Shown in pieces: positions 18,749 through 27,822 of a stretch of DNA of 64,000 nt (positions within the stretch are counted from its first letter, which is position 1; the number at the start of each line of letters is the position of its first letter). The notes under the pieces are model-generated. The model saw only the letters and a list, made by a program, of their open reading frames with translations, ran no database searches and was not told the origin of the DNA. Position numbers and translations under genes: made by a program. The DNA is taken from positions 310,001 to 374,000 of the forward strand of contig JAGOBK010000002.1 of assembly GCA_017983465.1 (NCBI GenBank), in the 5' to 3' direction. This DNA is from Crocinitomicaceae bacterium. GTDB lineage: Bacteria; Bacteroidota; Bacteroidia; Flavobacteriales_D; Crocinitomicaceae.

Positions 18749-19453
18749 TTGTTTTCAACCAAAAGAACAGAGGATGAGTTGAAAGTCATTCGGTTCATTC
18801 TCAAACAATTTGGGTATAAACCGGTGAATGTCTCTTTTTTCACTCGTGCATTGACACATAAGTCGTACTTGCCAGAAGAAAAATTAGATTTTGCGAATGA
18901 GCGGTTAGAGTTCTTGGGCGATGCTATTTTAGATGCTGTAGTAGCAGAATTTCTATATTCAAAATATCCTGACGACGACGAAGGGTACTTGACCAAATTA
19001 AAATCCCGTATTGTCAATAGAAAATCCCTTGCCGCTATCGGTGAAAAAATGGAAATTCGTACAATGCTTATTTACAATCAAGCAAGGAGTATTAATCTCG
19101 CAACACTGGAGGGAAATGCGTTTGAAGCCATCATTGGTGCCATTTATTTAGATGGTGGATTTGAAAAAGCAAAAGCGGTTTTAATCAAACATGTCTTCAG
19201 AAATCATTTGAATTTCAGTCAATTATTGGCTGAAGAACTCGACTTTAAGTCGAAGTTATTTATTTGGTGTCAGAAGAAAAAATTGACATTAGAGTTTGAT
19301 TTAATGCAAGAAACTCACGTTAATGGACAATGGAATTATGAGATGGCTGTTTTTGTGAACCGCACGGAATATGGACGAGGAAAAGGCTTCTCCAAGAAGG
19401 AAGCGGAGCAAGCAGCGGCAAGAGAAACCTTGCAATTAATGGGAGAAATTTAA
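18749..19453 (+). CDS. rnc: Ribonuclease III
   Basis: A 234-residue RNase III that cleaves double-stranded RNA in rRNA processing and mRNA turnover. The signature NERLEFLGDAILD and the second acidic cluster LEGNAFEAIIGAIYLDGG are in the nuclease domain (about 10-150). A dsRNA-binding domain follows, ending GKGFSKKEAEQAAARETLQ. The frame is closed by a stop at 18722-18724 and has no ATG before the nuclease domain, so TTG 18749 is the most likely start. It follows fabF after 17 bp. Confidence 0.93.
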   Translation: MFSTKRTEDELKVIRFILKQFGYKPVNVSFFTRALTHKSYLPEEKLDFANERLEFLGDAILDAVVAEFLYSKYPDDDEGYLTKLKSRIVNRKSLAAIGEKMEIRTMLIYNQARSINLATLEGNAFEAIIGAIYLDGGFEKAKAVLIKHVFRNHLNFSQLLAEELDFKSKLFIWCQKKKLTLEFDLMQETHVNGQWNYEMAVFVNRTEYGRGKGFSKKEAEQAAARETLQLMGEI

Positions 19454-19484
19454 TCAGACGCTAGCTTTGCGTTGATTTTTATTA

Positions 19485-19492
19485 TACTTTTG
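19485..19492 (+). promoter_or_regulatory. -7 element for the 19512 gene
   Basis: TACTTTTG matches TAnnTTTG and lies 19 bp before the small membrane protein gene. A convincing -33 element at the usual spacing is not seen. Confidence 0.5.
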
Positions 19493-19511
19493 TTTCACAA
19501 AGTTCAAGATC

Positions 19512-19739
19512 ATGACAACAACAGAAATTATTTATGCAATTGGCGACCTTTTTCAATGGTCATTTGGTTTCTTCGAATTCGTAGGAAATTACTTTAATAC
19601 AATGGTTATCCTATTAGGATTCTTCGGTTTTGGATATTGGATGAATGCGCAGCGTAAAATGAGCGCTAAAGCAAATGTACCAGTAGACGTGAAGGATAAT
19701 GTGGGATGGTACAAAAAAGAAAATCAAAAATTGAAATAA
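19512..19739 (+). CDS. Small single-pass membrane protein, unknown function
   Basis: A 75-residue protein with a hydrophobic helix at about 28-45 (MVILLGFFGFGYWM) and a basic C-terminal tail rich in Lys. The N-terminal third is aromatic (DLFQWSFGFFEFVGNYF) and may be a second, amphipathic or membrane segment. I do not recognise the family. The gene is real on the evidence of its own promoter element, codon use like its neighbours and a strong terminator right after it. Confidence 0.7.
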   Translation: MTTTEIIYAIGDLFQWSFGFFEFVGNYFNTMVILLGFFGFGYWMNAQRKMSAKANVPVDVKDNVGWYKKENQKLK

Positions 19740-19760
19740 TAGTTCAATTCAAAATATAAA

Positions 19761-19789
19761 AATGTCCGCATAACGCGGACATTTTTTTT
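19761..19789 (+). terminator. Intrinsic terminator after the small membrane protein gene
   Basis: Stem AATGTCCGC / GCGGACATT, 5-nt loop, then a run of eight T. Confidence 0.88.
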
Positions 19790-19810
19790 GCCTTAAAAAT
19801 ACGTTCAAAA

Positions 19811-19839
19811 AAAAAGCAGACTCAATAAGTCTGCTTTTT
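19811..19839. terminator. Bidirectional terminator at the end of sdhB
   Basis: Stem AGCAGACT / AGTCTGCT with A-run and T-run on either side, 22 bp past the sdhB stop. It ends the sdhCAB operon on - and backs up the + terminator at 19761. Confidence 0.85.
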
Positions 19840-19860
19840 TATATGTTATTTAAAAGTTTT

Positions 19861-20625
19861 CTATGCTTTAGTTAAAGCACCTTTTAAAAATTCTCTATTC
19901 ATTCGTGCAATGTTTTCAATCGAGATTCCTTTTGGACATTCGATTTCACAAGCTCCAGTATTCGTACAATTCCCGAAACCTTCTTCGTCCATTTGACGCA
20001 CCATATTCAATACACGATCGGTAGCTTCTACTTTCCCTTGTGGTAATAAAGCATACTGGGAAACCTTTGCCCCAACAAATAACATCGCAGAACCATTTTT
20101 ACAGGAAGCTACACAAGCTCCACATCCAATACAAGCTGCTGCTTCAAATGCTTTGTCTGCATCAGCCTTTGGAATTGGAATAGCATTCGCATCCATCGTG
20201 CGACCAGATGTGTTAACAGAAACAAATCCACCTGCTTGTTGAATACGGTCAAAGGCACTACGATCAACCATCAAATCCTTGATGATTGGGAATGCGCGTG
20301 ATCTCCATGGTTCTACATAAATGGTATCTCCATCTTTAAACATACGCATGTGCAATTGACATGTTGTGATTCCTGAATCTGGTCCATGTGCGCGACCGTT
20401 GATGTACAAGGAACACATTCCACAGATTCCTTCGCGACAATCGTGATCGAAAGCAATCGGTGATTGTTTCTCATTAATCAATTGTTCATTCAACTGATCC
20501 AACATCTCCAAGAAAGAGCTATCTGTAGAAACGCTATTCAATGTATACGTTTCTAATGCGCCTTTCGCTTTTGAATTTTTCTGTCTCCAGATTTTCAATG
20601 TGATATTAATGAACTTAGAAGCCAT
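19861..20625 (-). CDS. sdhB: Succinate dehydrogenase/fumarate reductase iron-sulfur subunit
   Basis: A 254-residue subunit carrying electrons from the flavoprotein to the membrane cytochrome. The [2Fe-2S] ligands are in the CREGICGMC stretch and a following Cys. The C-terminal domain has [11 protein letters not shown] and the [13 protein letters not shown] region, which supply the [4Fe-4S] and [3Fe-4S] ligands. It is the last gene of sdhC-sdhA-sdhB and lies 14 bp after sdhA. Confidence 0.96.
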   Translation of the reverse strand: MASKFINITLKIWRQKNSKAKGALETYTLNSVSTDSSFLEMLDQLNEQLINEKQSPIAFDHDCREGICGMCSLYINGRAHGPDSGITTCQLHMRMFKDGDTIYVEPWRSRAFPIIKDLMVDRSAFDRIQQAGGFVSVNTSGRTMDANAIPIPKADADKAFEAAACIGCGACVASCKNGSAMLFVGAKVSQYALLPQGKVEATDRVLNMVRQMDEEGFGNCTNTGACEIECPKGISIENIARMNREFLKGALTKA

Positions 20626-20639
20626 AATCTCTTTCTTAA

Positions 20640-22652
20640 TTATTTGTAATTTCTTGCTGCTATCTTAATAAACTCGTAATTCAAATCTTCTTTGTGAAGC
20701 GTTGATTGTTTTGAGTCTGAACCGTTGTATTCCCACGCGCCAACATACTTGAATTTTTCATCGTCACGCAATGTTTCACCTTCTGAATCTTGGTGTTCCT
20801 CACGGAAGTGTCCACCACATGATTCTTCGCGGTGTAATGCATCCACAGCCATCAATTGACCCAATTCAATAAGATCCGCTACACGCATCACTTTTTCTAA
20901 TTCAGGATTCATTTCATCGGAGCTACCAGGAACATAAACTTCTTTGTAAAACTCTTCGCGTAATAGTCCGATTTCTTCAATGGCTTGTTTTAAACCTTGT
21001 TCACTACGAGCCATTCCAACCTTGTTCCACATGATTAATCCCAATCGTTTGTGGAAGTGGTCAACTGATTTAGAACCGTTGTTATTCAAGAAACGATCAA
21101 TCGCCTCTTTTACTTCGTTTTCTGCCGCATCAAATTCAGGAGAATCAGTAGCGATTTTTCCAGTACGAATTTCATTTGCTAGGTAATCAGAAACAGTATA
21201 CGGTAAAACAAAGTAACCATCAGCTAATCCTTGCATCAATGCCGATGCACCAAGTCGATTTGCTCCGTGGTCAGAGAAGTTAGCCTCACCGGTCACAAAA
21301 CAACCTTCAATGGTACTTTGTAAATTATAATCAACCCAAACACCGCCCATTGTATAGTGAACAGCTGGATAAATTTTCATTGGTGTTTCGTAAGGGTTTT
21401 CATCAGTGATCTTTTGATACATCTGGAACAAGTTCCCGTATTTCTCTTCAATCCATTTTTTCCCTAATTCGATCATGCGCTCTTCAGAAGGATTATGATC
21501 TCCTAATGCATATGCTGCTTGTTTACCTTTGCTTTTAATTTCAGAAGCGAAATCTAGGTAAACACCTTCATTTGTGTCATTTGCTTCGATTCCATATCCT
21601 GCGTCACAACGCTCTTTTGCTGCACGAGAAGCTACGTCGCGAGGAACCAAGTTACCGAAAGCAGGATAACGTCTCTCTAAGTAGTAATCTCTATCTTCTT
21701 CAGCGATTTGAGTTGGTTTTAATTTACCCGCTCTAATTGCTTCTGCATCTTCTATTTTCTTTGGAACCCAAATGCGTCCTGAATTTCTTAATGATTCAGA
21801 CATTAAGGTTAATTTGGATTGATTTGTTCCGTGAACTGGAACACATGTAGGGTGAATTTGAACATAACAAGGGTTAGCAAATAACGCTCCTCTTTTGTGA
21901 ACTTTCCACGCTGCAGAAACATTACTTCCCATGGCATTCGTTGAAAGGAAGTAAACATTTCCGTATCCTCCTGACGCAATCACCACTGCATGTGCAGAAT
22001 GACGCTCTAATTCACCAGTAACCAAGTTACGTGCAATAATTCCACGTGCTTTTCCGTCGATTTTCACGAGGTCCATCATTTCATGACGGTGGTACATTTT
22101 CACACGACCTAATCCAATTTGACGTGATAACGCCGAATAAGCACCTAACAATAATTGTTGTCCGGTTTGTCCAGCTGCGTAAAATGTACGTTGAACTTGC
22201 GTCCCACCAAACGAACGGTTATCAAGTAATCCACCGTATTCACGTGCAAAAGGAACACCTTGAGCAACACATTGATCGATGATGTTACCAGAAACTTCCG
22301 CTAAACGATGCACATTTGCTTCTCTTGCGCGGTAATCTCCACCTTTGATGGTATCATAAAACAATCGGTAAACAGAGTCACCATCGTTTTGGTAATTTTT
22401 CGCTGCATTGATTCCACCTTGTGCGGCAATGGAATGCGCACGACGTGGAGAATCTTGAAAACAAAATGCTTTTACATTATATCCCATCTCTCCTAGAGAT
22501 GCAGCAGCCGATGCTCCGGCTAATCCTGTTCCAACAACAATAACGTCAATTTTTGGACGATTGTTAGGAGCAACCAATTTCATGTGATTTTTGTGGTTTG
22601 TCCACTTTTCAGCAATCGGTCCTTCTGGAATTCTTGAGTTTAATTTTGACAT
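20640..22652 (-). CDS. sdhA: Succinate dehydrogenase/fumarate reductase flavoprotein subunit
   Basis: A 670-residue FAD subunit that oxidises succinate to fumarate. The dinucleotide-binding motif [12 protein letters not shown] is near the N-terminus, the FAD-linking His is in [11 protein letters not shown], and the active-site segments QIHPTCVP and [11 protein letters not shown] are present. Its length and the sdhC-A-B order match the Bacteroidota/epsilonproteobacterial type (class B/E-like) rather than the mitochondrial type. Confidence 0.97.
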   Translation of the reverse strand: MSKLNSRIPEGPIAEKWTNHKNHMKLVAPNNRPKIDVIVVGTGLAGASAAASLGEMGYNVKAFCFQDSPRRAHSIAAQGGINAAKNYQNDGDSVYRLFYDTIKGGDYRAREANVHRLAEVSGNIIDQCVAQGVPFAREYGGLLDNRSFGGTQVQRTFYAAGQTGQQLLLGAYSALSRQIGLGRVKMYHRHEMMDLVKIDGKARGIIARNLVTGELERHSAHAVVIASGGYGNVYFLSTNAMGSNVSAAWKVHKRGALFANPCYVQIHPTCVPVHGTNQSKLTLMSESLRNSGRIWVPKKIEDAEAIRAGKLKPTQIAEEDRDYYLERRYPAFGNLVPRDVASRAAKERCDAGYGIEANDTNEGVYLDFASEIKSKGKQAAYALGDHNPSEERMIELGKKWIEEKYGNLFQMYQKITDENPYETPMKIYPAVHYTMGGVWVDYNLQSTIEGCFVTGEANFSDHGANRLGASALMQGLADGYFVLPYTVSDYLANEIRTGKIATDSPEFDAAENEVKEAIDRFLNNNGSKSVDHFHKRLGLIMWNKVGMARSEQGLKQAIEEIGLLREEFYKEVYVPGSSDEMNPELEKVMRVADLIELGQLMAVDALHREESCGGHFREEHQDSEGETLRDDEKFKYVGAWEYNGSDSKQSTLHKEDLNYEFIKIAARNYK

Positions 22653-22665
22653 AATCCTGTTTTTC

Positions 22666-23571
22666 CTAATGGTTCATGTAAATAATAACGGGAATAATTG
22701 CGAATAAGAAAGGCACAACAATGCTGAAAGCCATTCCTATTTTCTTAATGATAGGCATGTACAATGGATGATTCAATCCTAAAGATTGAAACGCAGATGC
22801 AAATCCATGCCATAAGTGATATCCCAAAACCAACATGGAAATCACGTAAAAAATAACACCGAACAATGCACTGGAATTTTCTTTACTGAAGAAAGTCATC
22901 ACAACTGTGTGCAAATCTTTGTACCCATCTCCAATTTTTACATGAGAGGTAAGATCGTAGAATTCATGTTTATTTTTAATCTCGAACAATTTTTGTTCTT
23001 GTCCAGTACTTGGATCTTTTACCTTGAATTGTTGGTACGTTCCATTCGTATTAAGGTAATGTGTTACTTCAATCGGTTTCGTGATCATTTCTCCCGTTGC
23101 TGGATTTTGCCCAACTGGGTAATCAACTGTTTTTACCAATGAATGCAAAGGAATCTCTTCAGTAATTTTTGCTTTCCACCAGAAATTAGCCATGTGCGTA
23201 GCTAGGAAAACCAAAATCAAGGTTCCTAAAATCGCCATGTTTCTTGATGCCGTTCCAGAATTTGCTTTCGGATTATTATACGCATATTTAACCGGACGGG
23301 CATTTTTGTTTTGAATCGTCAACATAATACCATCAACTGCATGAACAATCAATGCAATGTACGTAGTATAGGACAAAACTTTAATGAACAGATTATGCCC
23401 CATGAAGTAAGCATATTCATTAAAGGCACGTCGTCCTTCTTCGCCGGTTTTGAAAATAAGTTGAAGGTTACCGAGTAGGTGACCAACAAGGAATGTACAT
23501 AAGAACAGTCCCGTCAAAGCCATGAAGTACTTCTTGGCGATGGATGATTTAAATAATACTGAGTTACTCAT
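22666..23571 (-). CDS. sdhC: Succinate dehydrogenase cytochrome b subunit with a long periplasmic loop
   Basis: A 301-residue single membrane anchor with five helices, the Bacteroidota di-haem type. Probable axial His ligands are His31, His77, His126 and His252. Relatives are usually about 220-230 residues. Here an extra stretch of roughly 75 residues (about 137-213) lies between helices 3 and 4, which should be periplasmic if the N-terminus is inside. The insertion includes a polar beta-like segment ([13 protein letters not shown]). First gene of the operon, with promoter element CAAATTTA (minus strand TAAATTTG) upstream. Confidence 0.93.
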   Translation of the reverse strand: MSNSVLFKSSIAKKYFMALTGLFLCTFLVGHLLGNLQLIFKTGEEGRRAFNEYAYFMGHNLFIKVLSYTTYIALIVHAVDGIMLTIQNKNARPVKYAYNNPKANSGTASRNMAILGTLILVFLATHMANFWWKAKITEEIPLHSLVKTVDYPVGQNPATGEMITKPIEVTHYLNTNGTYQQFKVKDPSTGQEQKLFEIKNKHEFYDLTSHVKIGDGYKDLHTVVMTFFSKENSSALFGVIFYVISMLVLGYHLWHGFASAFQSLGLNHPLYMPIIKKIGMAFSIVVPFLFAIIPVIIYMNH

Positions 23572-23594
23572 AATTGTTAACCATTAATGTGATG

Positions 23595-23602
23595 CAAATT
23601 TA
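23595..23602 (-). promoter_or_regulatory. -7 element of the sdhCAB operon
   Basis: TAAATTTG on the minus strand, a perfect TAnnTTTG, 23 bp before the sdhC ATG. Confidence 0.6.
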
Positions 23603-23639
23603 CTTTTAACTAACAACAAAACGGAAGTTTTGTTTCTAT

Positions 23640-24554
23640 TTAGAATGAATTTAGATAAGCCAGTTCTACGCGTTTTTCATCAACCCTCAAATGTACCTTT
23701 GCCCCAACGATAACGGAACGATTATCGGCAAAGTGTCCAATCGGAAAATCATAACAAATTGGAATTTTTGAGTAGGTGAAATGATGGGACACTATTTCTT
23801 CAATTGTTAATCCCGTAGGATTGTCAGTATCCTCTAAATCAGTCATTCCGCCAATAATTAAACCCTTAATTTTTCCTAATGCACCCGTTTTTTTCAAGGC
23901 AAAAAACATCCGGTCCAAATGGTATAATTGTTCGGCTAAGTCTTCTAAAAATAAAATACCACCATCGAAATTCAAGGAATCATCGGTACCTAACAGACTA
24001 AAGACAATGCTCAAATTTCCTCCGATAAGTGTGCCATCTGCCTCACCCAGTTTATTCGATTGATTTGCCTTACATGTAATCACGGGATATCCACCGCCTA
24101 AAATTTCGAGCATCGTGTCCAATGCTTCTGTAGAATTGGACTCAAAATTAAGGGGCATCGAACCATGAATACTTTTTACACCAAGCTTCATCAAACGATG
24201 ATGGAAAACGGTAATATCACTAAAACCAATGATCCATTTGGGTTCGCGCAACATATTCGCCCAATTAATTTCATCAACGATGCGCACACAACCATAGCCT
24301 CCTCGTGCGCACAAAATTGCTTTTACCTCAGGATGGTCGATGCCAAATTGCATGTCCGCTGTTCTTTCCGCATCCGTTCCAGAAAAATAACGATGGGAAC
24401 CAAGACAATGTTCACTTAATAAGACACGAAAACCTTTTTGTTCCAAAAAGTTTTTGGTGAATAAAACGGAATTTGAATCCGTTGCTTTGGCTGGCGCGGT
24501 GATGTAAATTAAATCACCTTCTTTTAATGTGGGTGGTGTGATCATTTCGCTCAT
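23640..24554 (-). CDS. LD-carboxypeptidase, S66 family
   Basis: A 304-residue serine peptidase of the LdcA/MccF family. LdcA enzymes trim the terminal D-Ala from murein tetrapeptides during peptidoglycan recycling in the cytoplasm. The nucleophile elbow GFSDIT, the ARGGYGC turn, the FLEDLAEQLYHLD segment with the catalytic Glu, and the His in FPIGHFADN are all visible. It overlaps ispD by 4 bp (ATGA). An antibiotic-resistance role as in MccF is possible, but nothing here points to it. Confidence 0.9.
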   Translation of the reverse strand: MSEMITPPTLKEGDLIYITAPAKATDSNSVLFTKNFLEQKGFRVLLSEHCLGSHRYFSGTDAERTADMQFGIDHPEVKAILCARGGYGCVRIVDEINWANMLREPKWIIGFSDITVFHHRLMKLGVKSIHGSMPLNFESNSTEALDTMLEILGGGYPVITCKANQSNKLGEADGTLIGGNLSIVFSLLGTDDSLNFDGGILFLEDLAEQLYHLDRMFFALKKTGALGKIKGLIIGGMTDLEDTDNPTGLTIEEIVSHHFTYSKIPICYDFPIGHFADNRSVIVGAKVHLRVDEKRVELAYLNSF

Positions 24555-25216
24555 GAAAATGGAAGAAGTGCCGTTGCTATGGCAAGGTCACCTGAGGTGG
24601 TGATTTTTATATTTTCTTCGTTACTTAAAACTAAAAAGGGTTCTGTTCCTATTAATCCTACTACGCTTGCGTCGTCTGTCATTCCTTCATGAAAACTTGT
24701 TTGATAGGCTTTCTTTAGTAACTCCGACTTGAAACATTGAGGTGTGTGTACTAGTTTATAGGCGTTACGATCGACCATTTCAGAACCATCTTTCGTAAGA
24801 ACGCGCAAGGAATCTTTCACTGAAAGAACAGGAATAACACTGTCTGATTGTGCGAGTCCTTCGATGCAGCGTTGAATGGTTTCATGGCTGACTAATGGAC
24901 GAACGCCATCGTGGACCATAATGAAATCACCTGAACAATGACTTAAAGCGAATTGTATGGAGTGGAAGCGTTCTTGTCCACCAGCACTCACGCGATGTGG
25001 AATTTCACAATCAAAAGTCTTTAGTAACTCTGTCCAGTAGGAAATCCAGTCTTCTGGCAAGGTGATGATGATTTCAAAAGTTGGATCAAATGAATGAAAT
25101 TTTTCCAAACAATGAAGTAGAATAGGCTTGCCTTGAATTTCTAAAAATTGTTTGGGTAAATCAGTTCCCATTCGCTTTCCTATTCCACCAGCAGTAATGA
25201 TTACAGATCCTTTCAT
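24551..25216 (-). CDS. ispD: 2-C-methyl-D-erythritol 4-phosphate cytidylyltransferase
   Basis: A 221-residue nucleotidyltransferase that forms CDP-methylerythritol from MEP and CTP. The CTP-binding N-terminus AGGIGKRMGTDLPKQF and the VHDGVRPLVS segment are diagnostic, with DDASVVG further on. It proves the non-mevalonate isoprenoid route together with ispG at 59206. Coupled to the LD-carboxypeptidase gene by a 4-bp overlap. Its -7 element lies only 7 bp from the ATG. Confidence 0.95.
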   Translation of the reverse strand: MKGSVIITAGGIGKRMGTDLPKQFLEIQGKPILLHCLEKFHSFDPTFEIIITLPEDWISYWTELLKTFDCEIPHRVSAGGQERFHSIQFALSHCSGDFIMVHDGVRPLVSHETIQRCIEGLAQSDSVIPVLSVKDSLRVLTKDGSEMVDRNAYKLVHTPQCFKSELLKKAYQTSFHEGMTDDASVVGLIGTEPFLVLSNEENIKITTSGDLAIATALLPFS

Positions 25217-25223
25217 AACCCTT

Positions 25224-25231
25224 CAAAAATA
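25224..25231 (-). promoter_or_regulatory. -7 element very close to the ispD start
   Basis: TATTTTTG on the minus strand, a perfect TAnnTTTG, with only 7 bp before the ispD ATG, suggesting a leaderless or nearly leaderless mRNA. Confidence 0.55.
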
Positions 25232-25246
25232 CGCATTGCCAAGGAA

Positions 25247-26143
25247 TTAATAAGAAAGAATTTTCAATCTTCGGGGAATGATAGAGATTTCGAAGGATTT
25301 CCCGTGAATGTATTCACCGTCAGTTTCGGCGTGTAATTCTTCTGAATCACTTGTTAAGGTCAGTGTATTACTTTCAAAGTAATGCGCTTCAGGATGTTTG
25401 ATGCGCTTGCCTCGTTTCACTTTCACCACATTTAGTAAATAATCCAGCAGTGATACTTTCGCTAAAATGGTCATGTTTAATTTTCCGTCTGAAATGGATG
25501 CACCAGGATGTATGTGAAGTCCGTTTCCAAATATGGAACCATTACAAGCAGCAGCTAAAAGTAATTCTCCGTTATAGGTAAAATTACCTGCGCTTAGGGA
25601 TATATGTGGTCGCTTAAATCCAATGAATGTTTTCAAAATCGCTAAGCCATATGAAAATCGAGGTCCAAATTTTTGACGGAATTCTGTTAACGACAGGACA
25701 ACTGCTCCACCAAAACCGATATCCGCTATATTCATAAAATAGCGTGTTTCTTTATCAGTGACCATTTTTCCAATATCAGAAAGGACAAAGGTAGGATGGG
25801 TCAATGCATCGATGAATAGATCAAAATGAAATTTCTGAAAAAATGTACTCTGGTAAAAATCATTCCCCGTCCCGAAAGGTATGATGGCTAAAATAGGCAG
25901 TTCAGGACTTTCGGATTCAAGTAATCCATTTAAAATTTCATTTAGGGTGCCGTCACCACCAATGGCTACAATCATTTGTACTTTAGCGGCATGTATTTTT
26001 GCAATATCAACCAATTCTTTTCCTTGATTAGAGGCGATGAAGTGATACTGATCACCTAGAATATGTGAGCAAGTATCTAGAAAATGCTGAAGAGATTTAC
26101 TCACTTCTTTACTCCCATTCATTAAAAAAAGTGTTTTTCGCAT
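25247..26143 (-). CDS. Diacylglycerol/sphingolipid kinase-family lipid kinase
   Basis: A 298-residue YegS/BmrU/DgkB-type kinase. The catalytic-domain loop AIGGDGTLNEILNGL is near residue 80, and IPFGTGNDF follows at about 110. Such enzymes phosphorylate lipids like diacylglycerol at the cytoplasmic face of the membrane; the substrate cannot be read from sequence. It precedes ispD on the same strand, with a 30-bp gap and a separate promoter for each. Confidence 0.88.
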   Translation of the reverse strand: MRKTLFLMNGSKEVSKSLQHFLDTCSHILGDQYHFIASNQGKELVDIAKIHAAKVQMIVAIGGDGTLNEILNGLLESESPELPILAIIPFGTGNDFYQSTFFQKFHFDLFIDALTHPTFVLSDIGKMVTDKETRYFMNIADIGFGGAVVLSLTEFRQKFGPRFSYGLAILKTFIGFKRPHISLSAGNFTYNGELLLAAACNGSIFGNGLHIHPGASISDGKLNMTILAKVSLLDYLLNVVKVKRGKRIKHPEAHYFESNTLTLTSDSEELHAETDGEYIHGKSFEISIIPRRLKILSY

Positions 26144-26147
26144 CTTT

Positions 26148-26155
26148 CAAAGATA
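26148..26155 (-). promoter_or_regulatory. -7 element 4 bp before the lipid kinase ATG
   Basis: TATCTTTG on the minus strand, a perfect TAnnTTTG. With only 4 bp to the ATG, transcription would start at or near the first codon. Confidence 0.55.
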
Positions 26156-26236
26156 ATTGAATATCGCTTTAAACTAAATATGTTAAAATCATAATTCACA
26201 AACAAATGAATGTAAAAAAGTAAATTTTCAAATGAT

Positions 26237-26244
26237 TATCTTTG
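26237..26244 (+). promoter_or_regulatory. -7 element 4 bp before the 26249 ATG
   Basis: TATCTTTG, a perfect TAnnTTTG, 4 bp from ATG 26249. Either the mRNA is leaderless or translation starts at Met10 (ATG 26276). Confidence 0.5.
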
Positions 26245-26248
26245 TCGC

Positions 26249-26977
26249 ATGATTATTGGTGCAGATTATGAGAAGATGATTTGGAAATTTGGTGAATTCA
26301 CGTTGATGGAACCAAATACCCTCATTACAGATACCCTTATGTCTGCTATTTGTTTCTACCTGACATATAAACTTTGGAAAGAGCAACATAGAAATCCATT
26401 CGTCAATTGGTTTATGGCTTTTTTCTTTATGTTAGGGATGAGCACATTTGTTGGAGGATTAGGTCATGGCTTTTATTTTTATTGGGGAACGATGGGAAAA
26501 ATCCCTGGTTGGATTACGGCAATTTTAGCTGTTTTTTGCATCGAACAGGCGATGATTTCATTCGTTTACAATAAAACACTTCAAAAAATATATAAAGGAT
26601 TGTCTATACTCAAAATGCTAGTAGTTTTGGGAGTTTTCCTACGCATTTGTTTAAATAGTCAAGTATTTGAAAAGCCAGAATTAGGATTTTTACCAATTGC
26701 AATCAATACCATCCTAGGAACAATATTAAGTGCAGGTATTTTAGGTGTGGTATTTTACAGGAAGCATCAAGCGCCTTTTCATTATTTTTCGTTGGGTGTA
26801 CTTGCAATGTTACCCGCAGCATTCGTTTTTCTGATGAAAATAAATTTACATCCATGGATGGATAAAAATGATGTTTCCCATATCTTATTATCGATAGGAA
26901 ACGTATTCTTTTATGTAGGTATTATAAAAGTTACGCCTGAATTAACATCTAAATTTAATACTGAATTCGAAGGGTAG
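26249..26977 (+). CDS. Multipass membrane protein, unknown function
   Basis: A 242-residue protein with about seven hydrophobic helices. The N-terminal part reads LITDTLMSAICFYLTYKLW, followed by helices containing GLGHGFYFYWG and others. It resembles a Bacteroidota membrane-protein family of unknown function (possibly DUF6962-like, low confidence). A His in the GLGHG turn and another in HPWMDKNDVSHILL could be functional. The start may be ATG 26249 or 26276. Its 3' end overlaps the CHU_C gene tail-to-tail by 23 bp. Confidence 0.7.
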   Translation: MIIGADYEKMIWKFGEFTLMEPNTLITDTLMSAICFYLTYKLWKEQHRNPFVNWFMAFFFMLGMSTFVGGLGHGFYFYWGTMGKIPGWITAILAVFCIEQAMISFVYNKTLQKIYKGLSILKMLVVLGVFLRICLNSQVFEKPELGFLPIAINTILGTILSAGILGVVFYRKHQAPFHYFSLGVLAMLPAAFVFLMKINLHPWMDKNDVSHILLSIGNVFFYVGIIKVTPELTSKFNTEFEG

Positions 26978-27821
26978 AATACTTCGAGATGGTTTTACCA
27001 GAAACTGTTTTCCCCGTTAAGTAGTAGATATAAGTTCCAGCAGGACAAACATCACCATCTACTTTTTTTCCATTCCAATTTTCTTGCGGATTATTGCTCT
27101 TAAAAACGAGTTGATTCTTCATGTCTAGTATGACTAAACTAAAATCAGTGAATTCATAGGAGCTTAAGTCAATGCTAAACTCATCGTTTTTACCATCACC
27201 GTTAGGAGTAAAGATATTCGGCAATACAATGATTTCTTCTTGAACAATAGAAGCTGTCTCTGGTTCATGTGTCACAGGTAGATTTCCGATTGGAAGTTGT
27301 GAAATTGCAGTACTGTTTTGATTGGACACAATCGCTTGGATTGGAAGTGCAGGAATCACTTCAGGATCTTTGTTCGTTAAAGAAATGAAAGGACCGCATG
27401 AGGCACTACCATTGCCACTGTGTAAGGTTCCTGGGCCAAAGCTAGGGCCATTGTTATCTTGAGGGATTTCTGGAATCAAGAATACGTGTTCATAGATTTT
27501 AGCTGGCTTTGATATTGATTTTATTGCAGCTTTTTGATCATTGGATTTGGTTTGAATCGATGTTTTGTCGATTTCTTTAGAGTTCTCCGTTTTTGTGGAT
27601 GATGTTGTTTGATGTGTCAACATCCAGACACCACCAATAACCGTAGCAGCACTTAATCCACCTATAATGGATTTTGTTAAAAGAGATAAACCACTACCTA
27701 CGGCAGTTGTTCCTGAAGTAATGGAAGAAGAAACGGAAGCCCATAATTCTGGACTTACTGGCGACTGATGTTGTGCCAATTTCTCTTGAAACAATTCTTT
27801 TATGAAATCTTTTTCTTCCAT
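26955..27821 (-). CDS. Membrane-anchored CHU_C-domain protein, putative partner of the adjacent ECF sigma factor
   Basis: A 288-residue protein in three parts. The N-terminal 50 residues are cytoplasmic in type and resemble the short segment of Bacteroidota anti-sigma-like proteins (FIKELFQEKL, PELWASVSSSI). One membrane helix follows at about 51-69. After a low-complexity Ser/Thr/Asn region comes a gliding-associated C-terminal (CHU_C, T9SS type B) domain at about 201-288, with FTPNGDGKNDEF, NWNGK and CPAGTYIYYL. There is no cleavable signal peptide. The gene is 1 bp after the sigma factor gene, so co-transcription is nearly certain; anti-sigma function is inference. Confidence 0.8.
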   Translation of the reverse strand: MEEKDFIKELFQEKLAQHQSPVSPELWASVSSSITSGTTAVGSGLSLLTKSIIGGLSAATVIGGVWMLTHQTTSSTKTENSKEIDKTSIQTKSNDQKAAIKSISKPAKIYEHVFLIPEIPQDNNGPSFGPGTLHSGNGSASCGPFISLTNKDPEVIPALPIQAIVSNQNSTAISQLPIGNLPVTHEPETASIVQEEIIVLPNIFTPNGDGKNDEFSIDLSSYEFTDFSLVILDMKNQLVFKSNNPQENWNGKKVDGDVCPAGTYIYYLTGKTVSGKTISKYSTLRIQY

Positions 27822-27822
27822 G

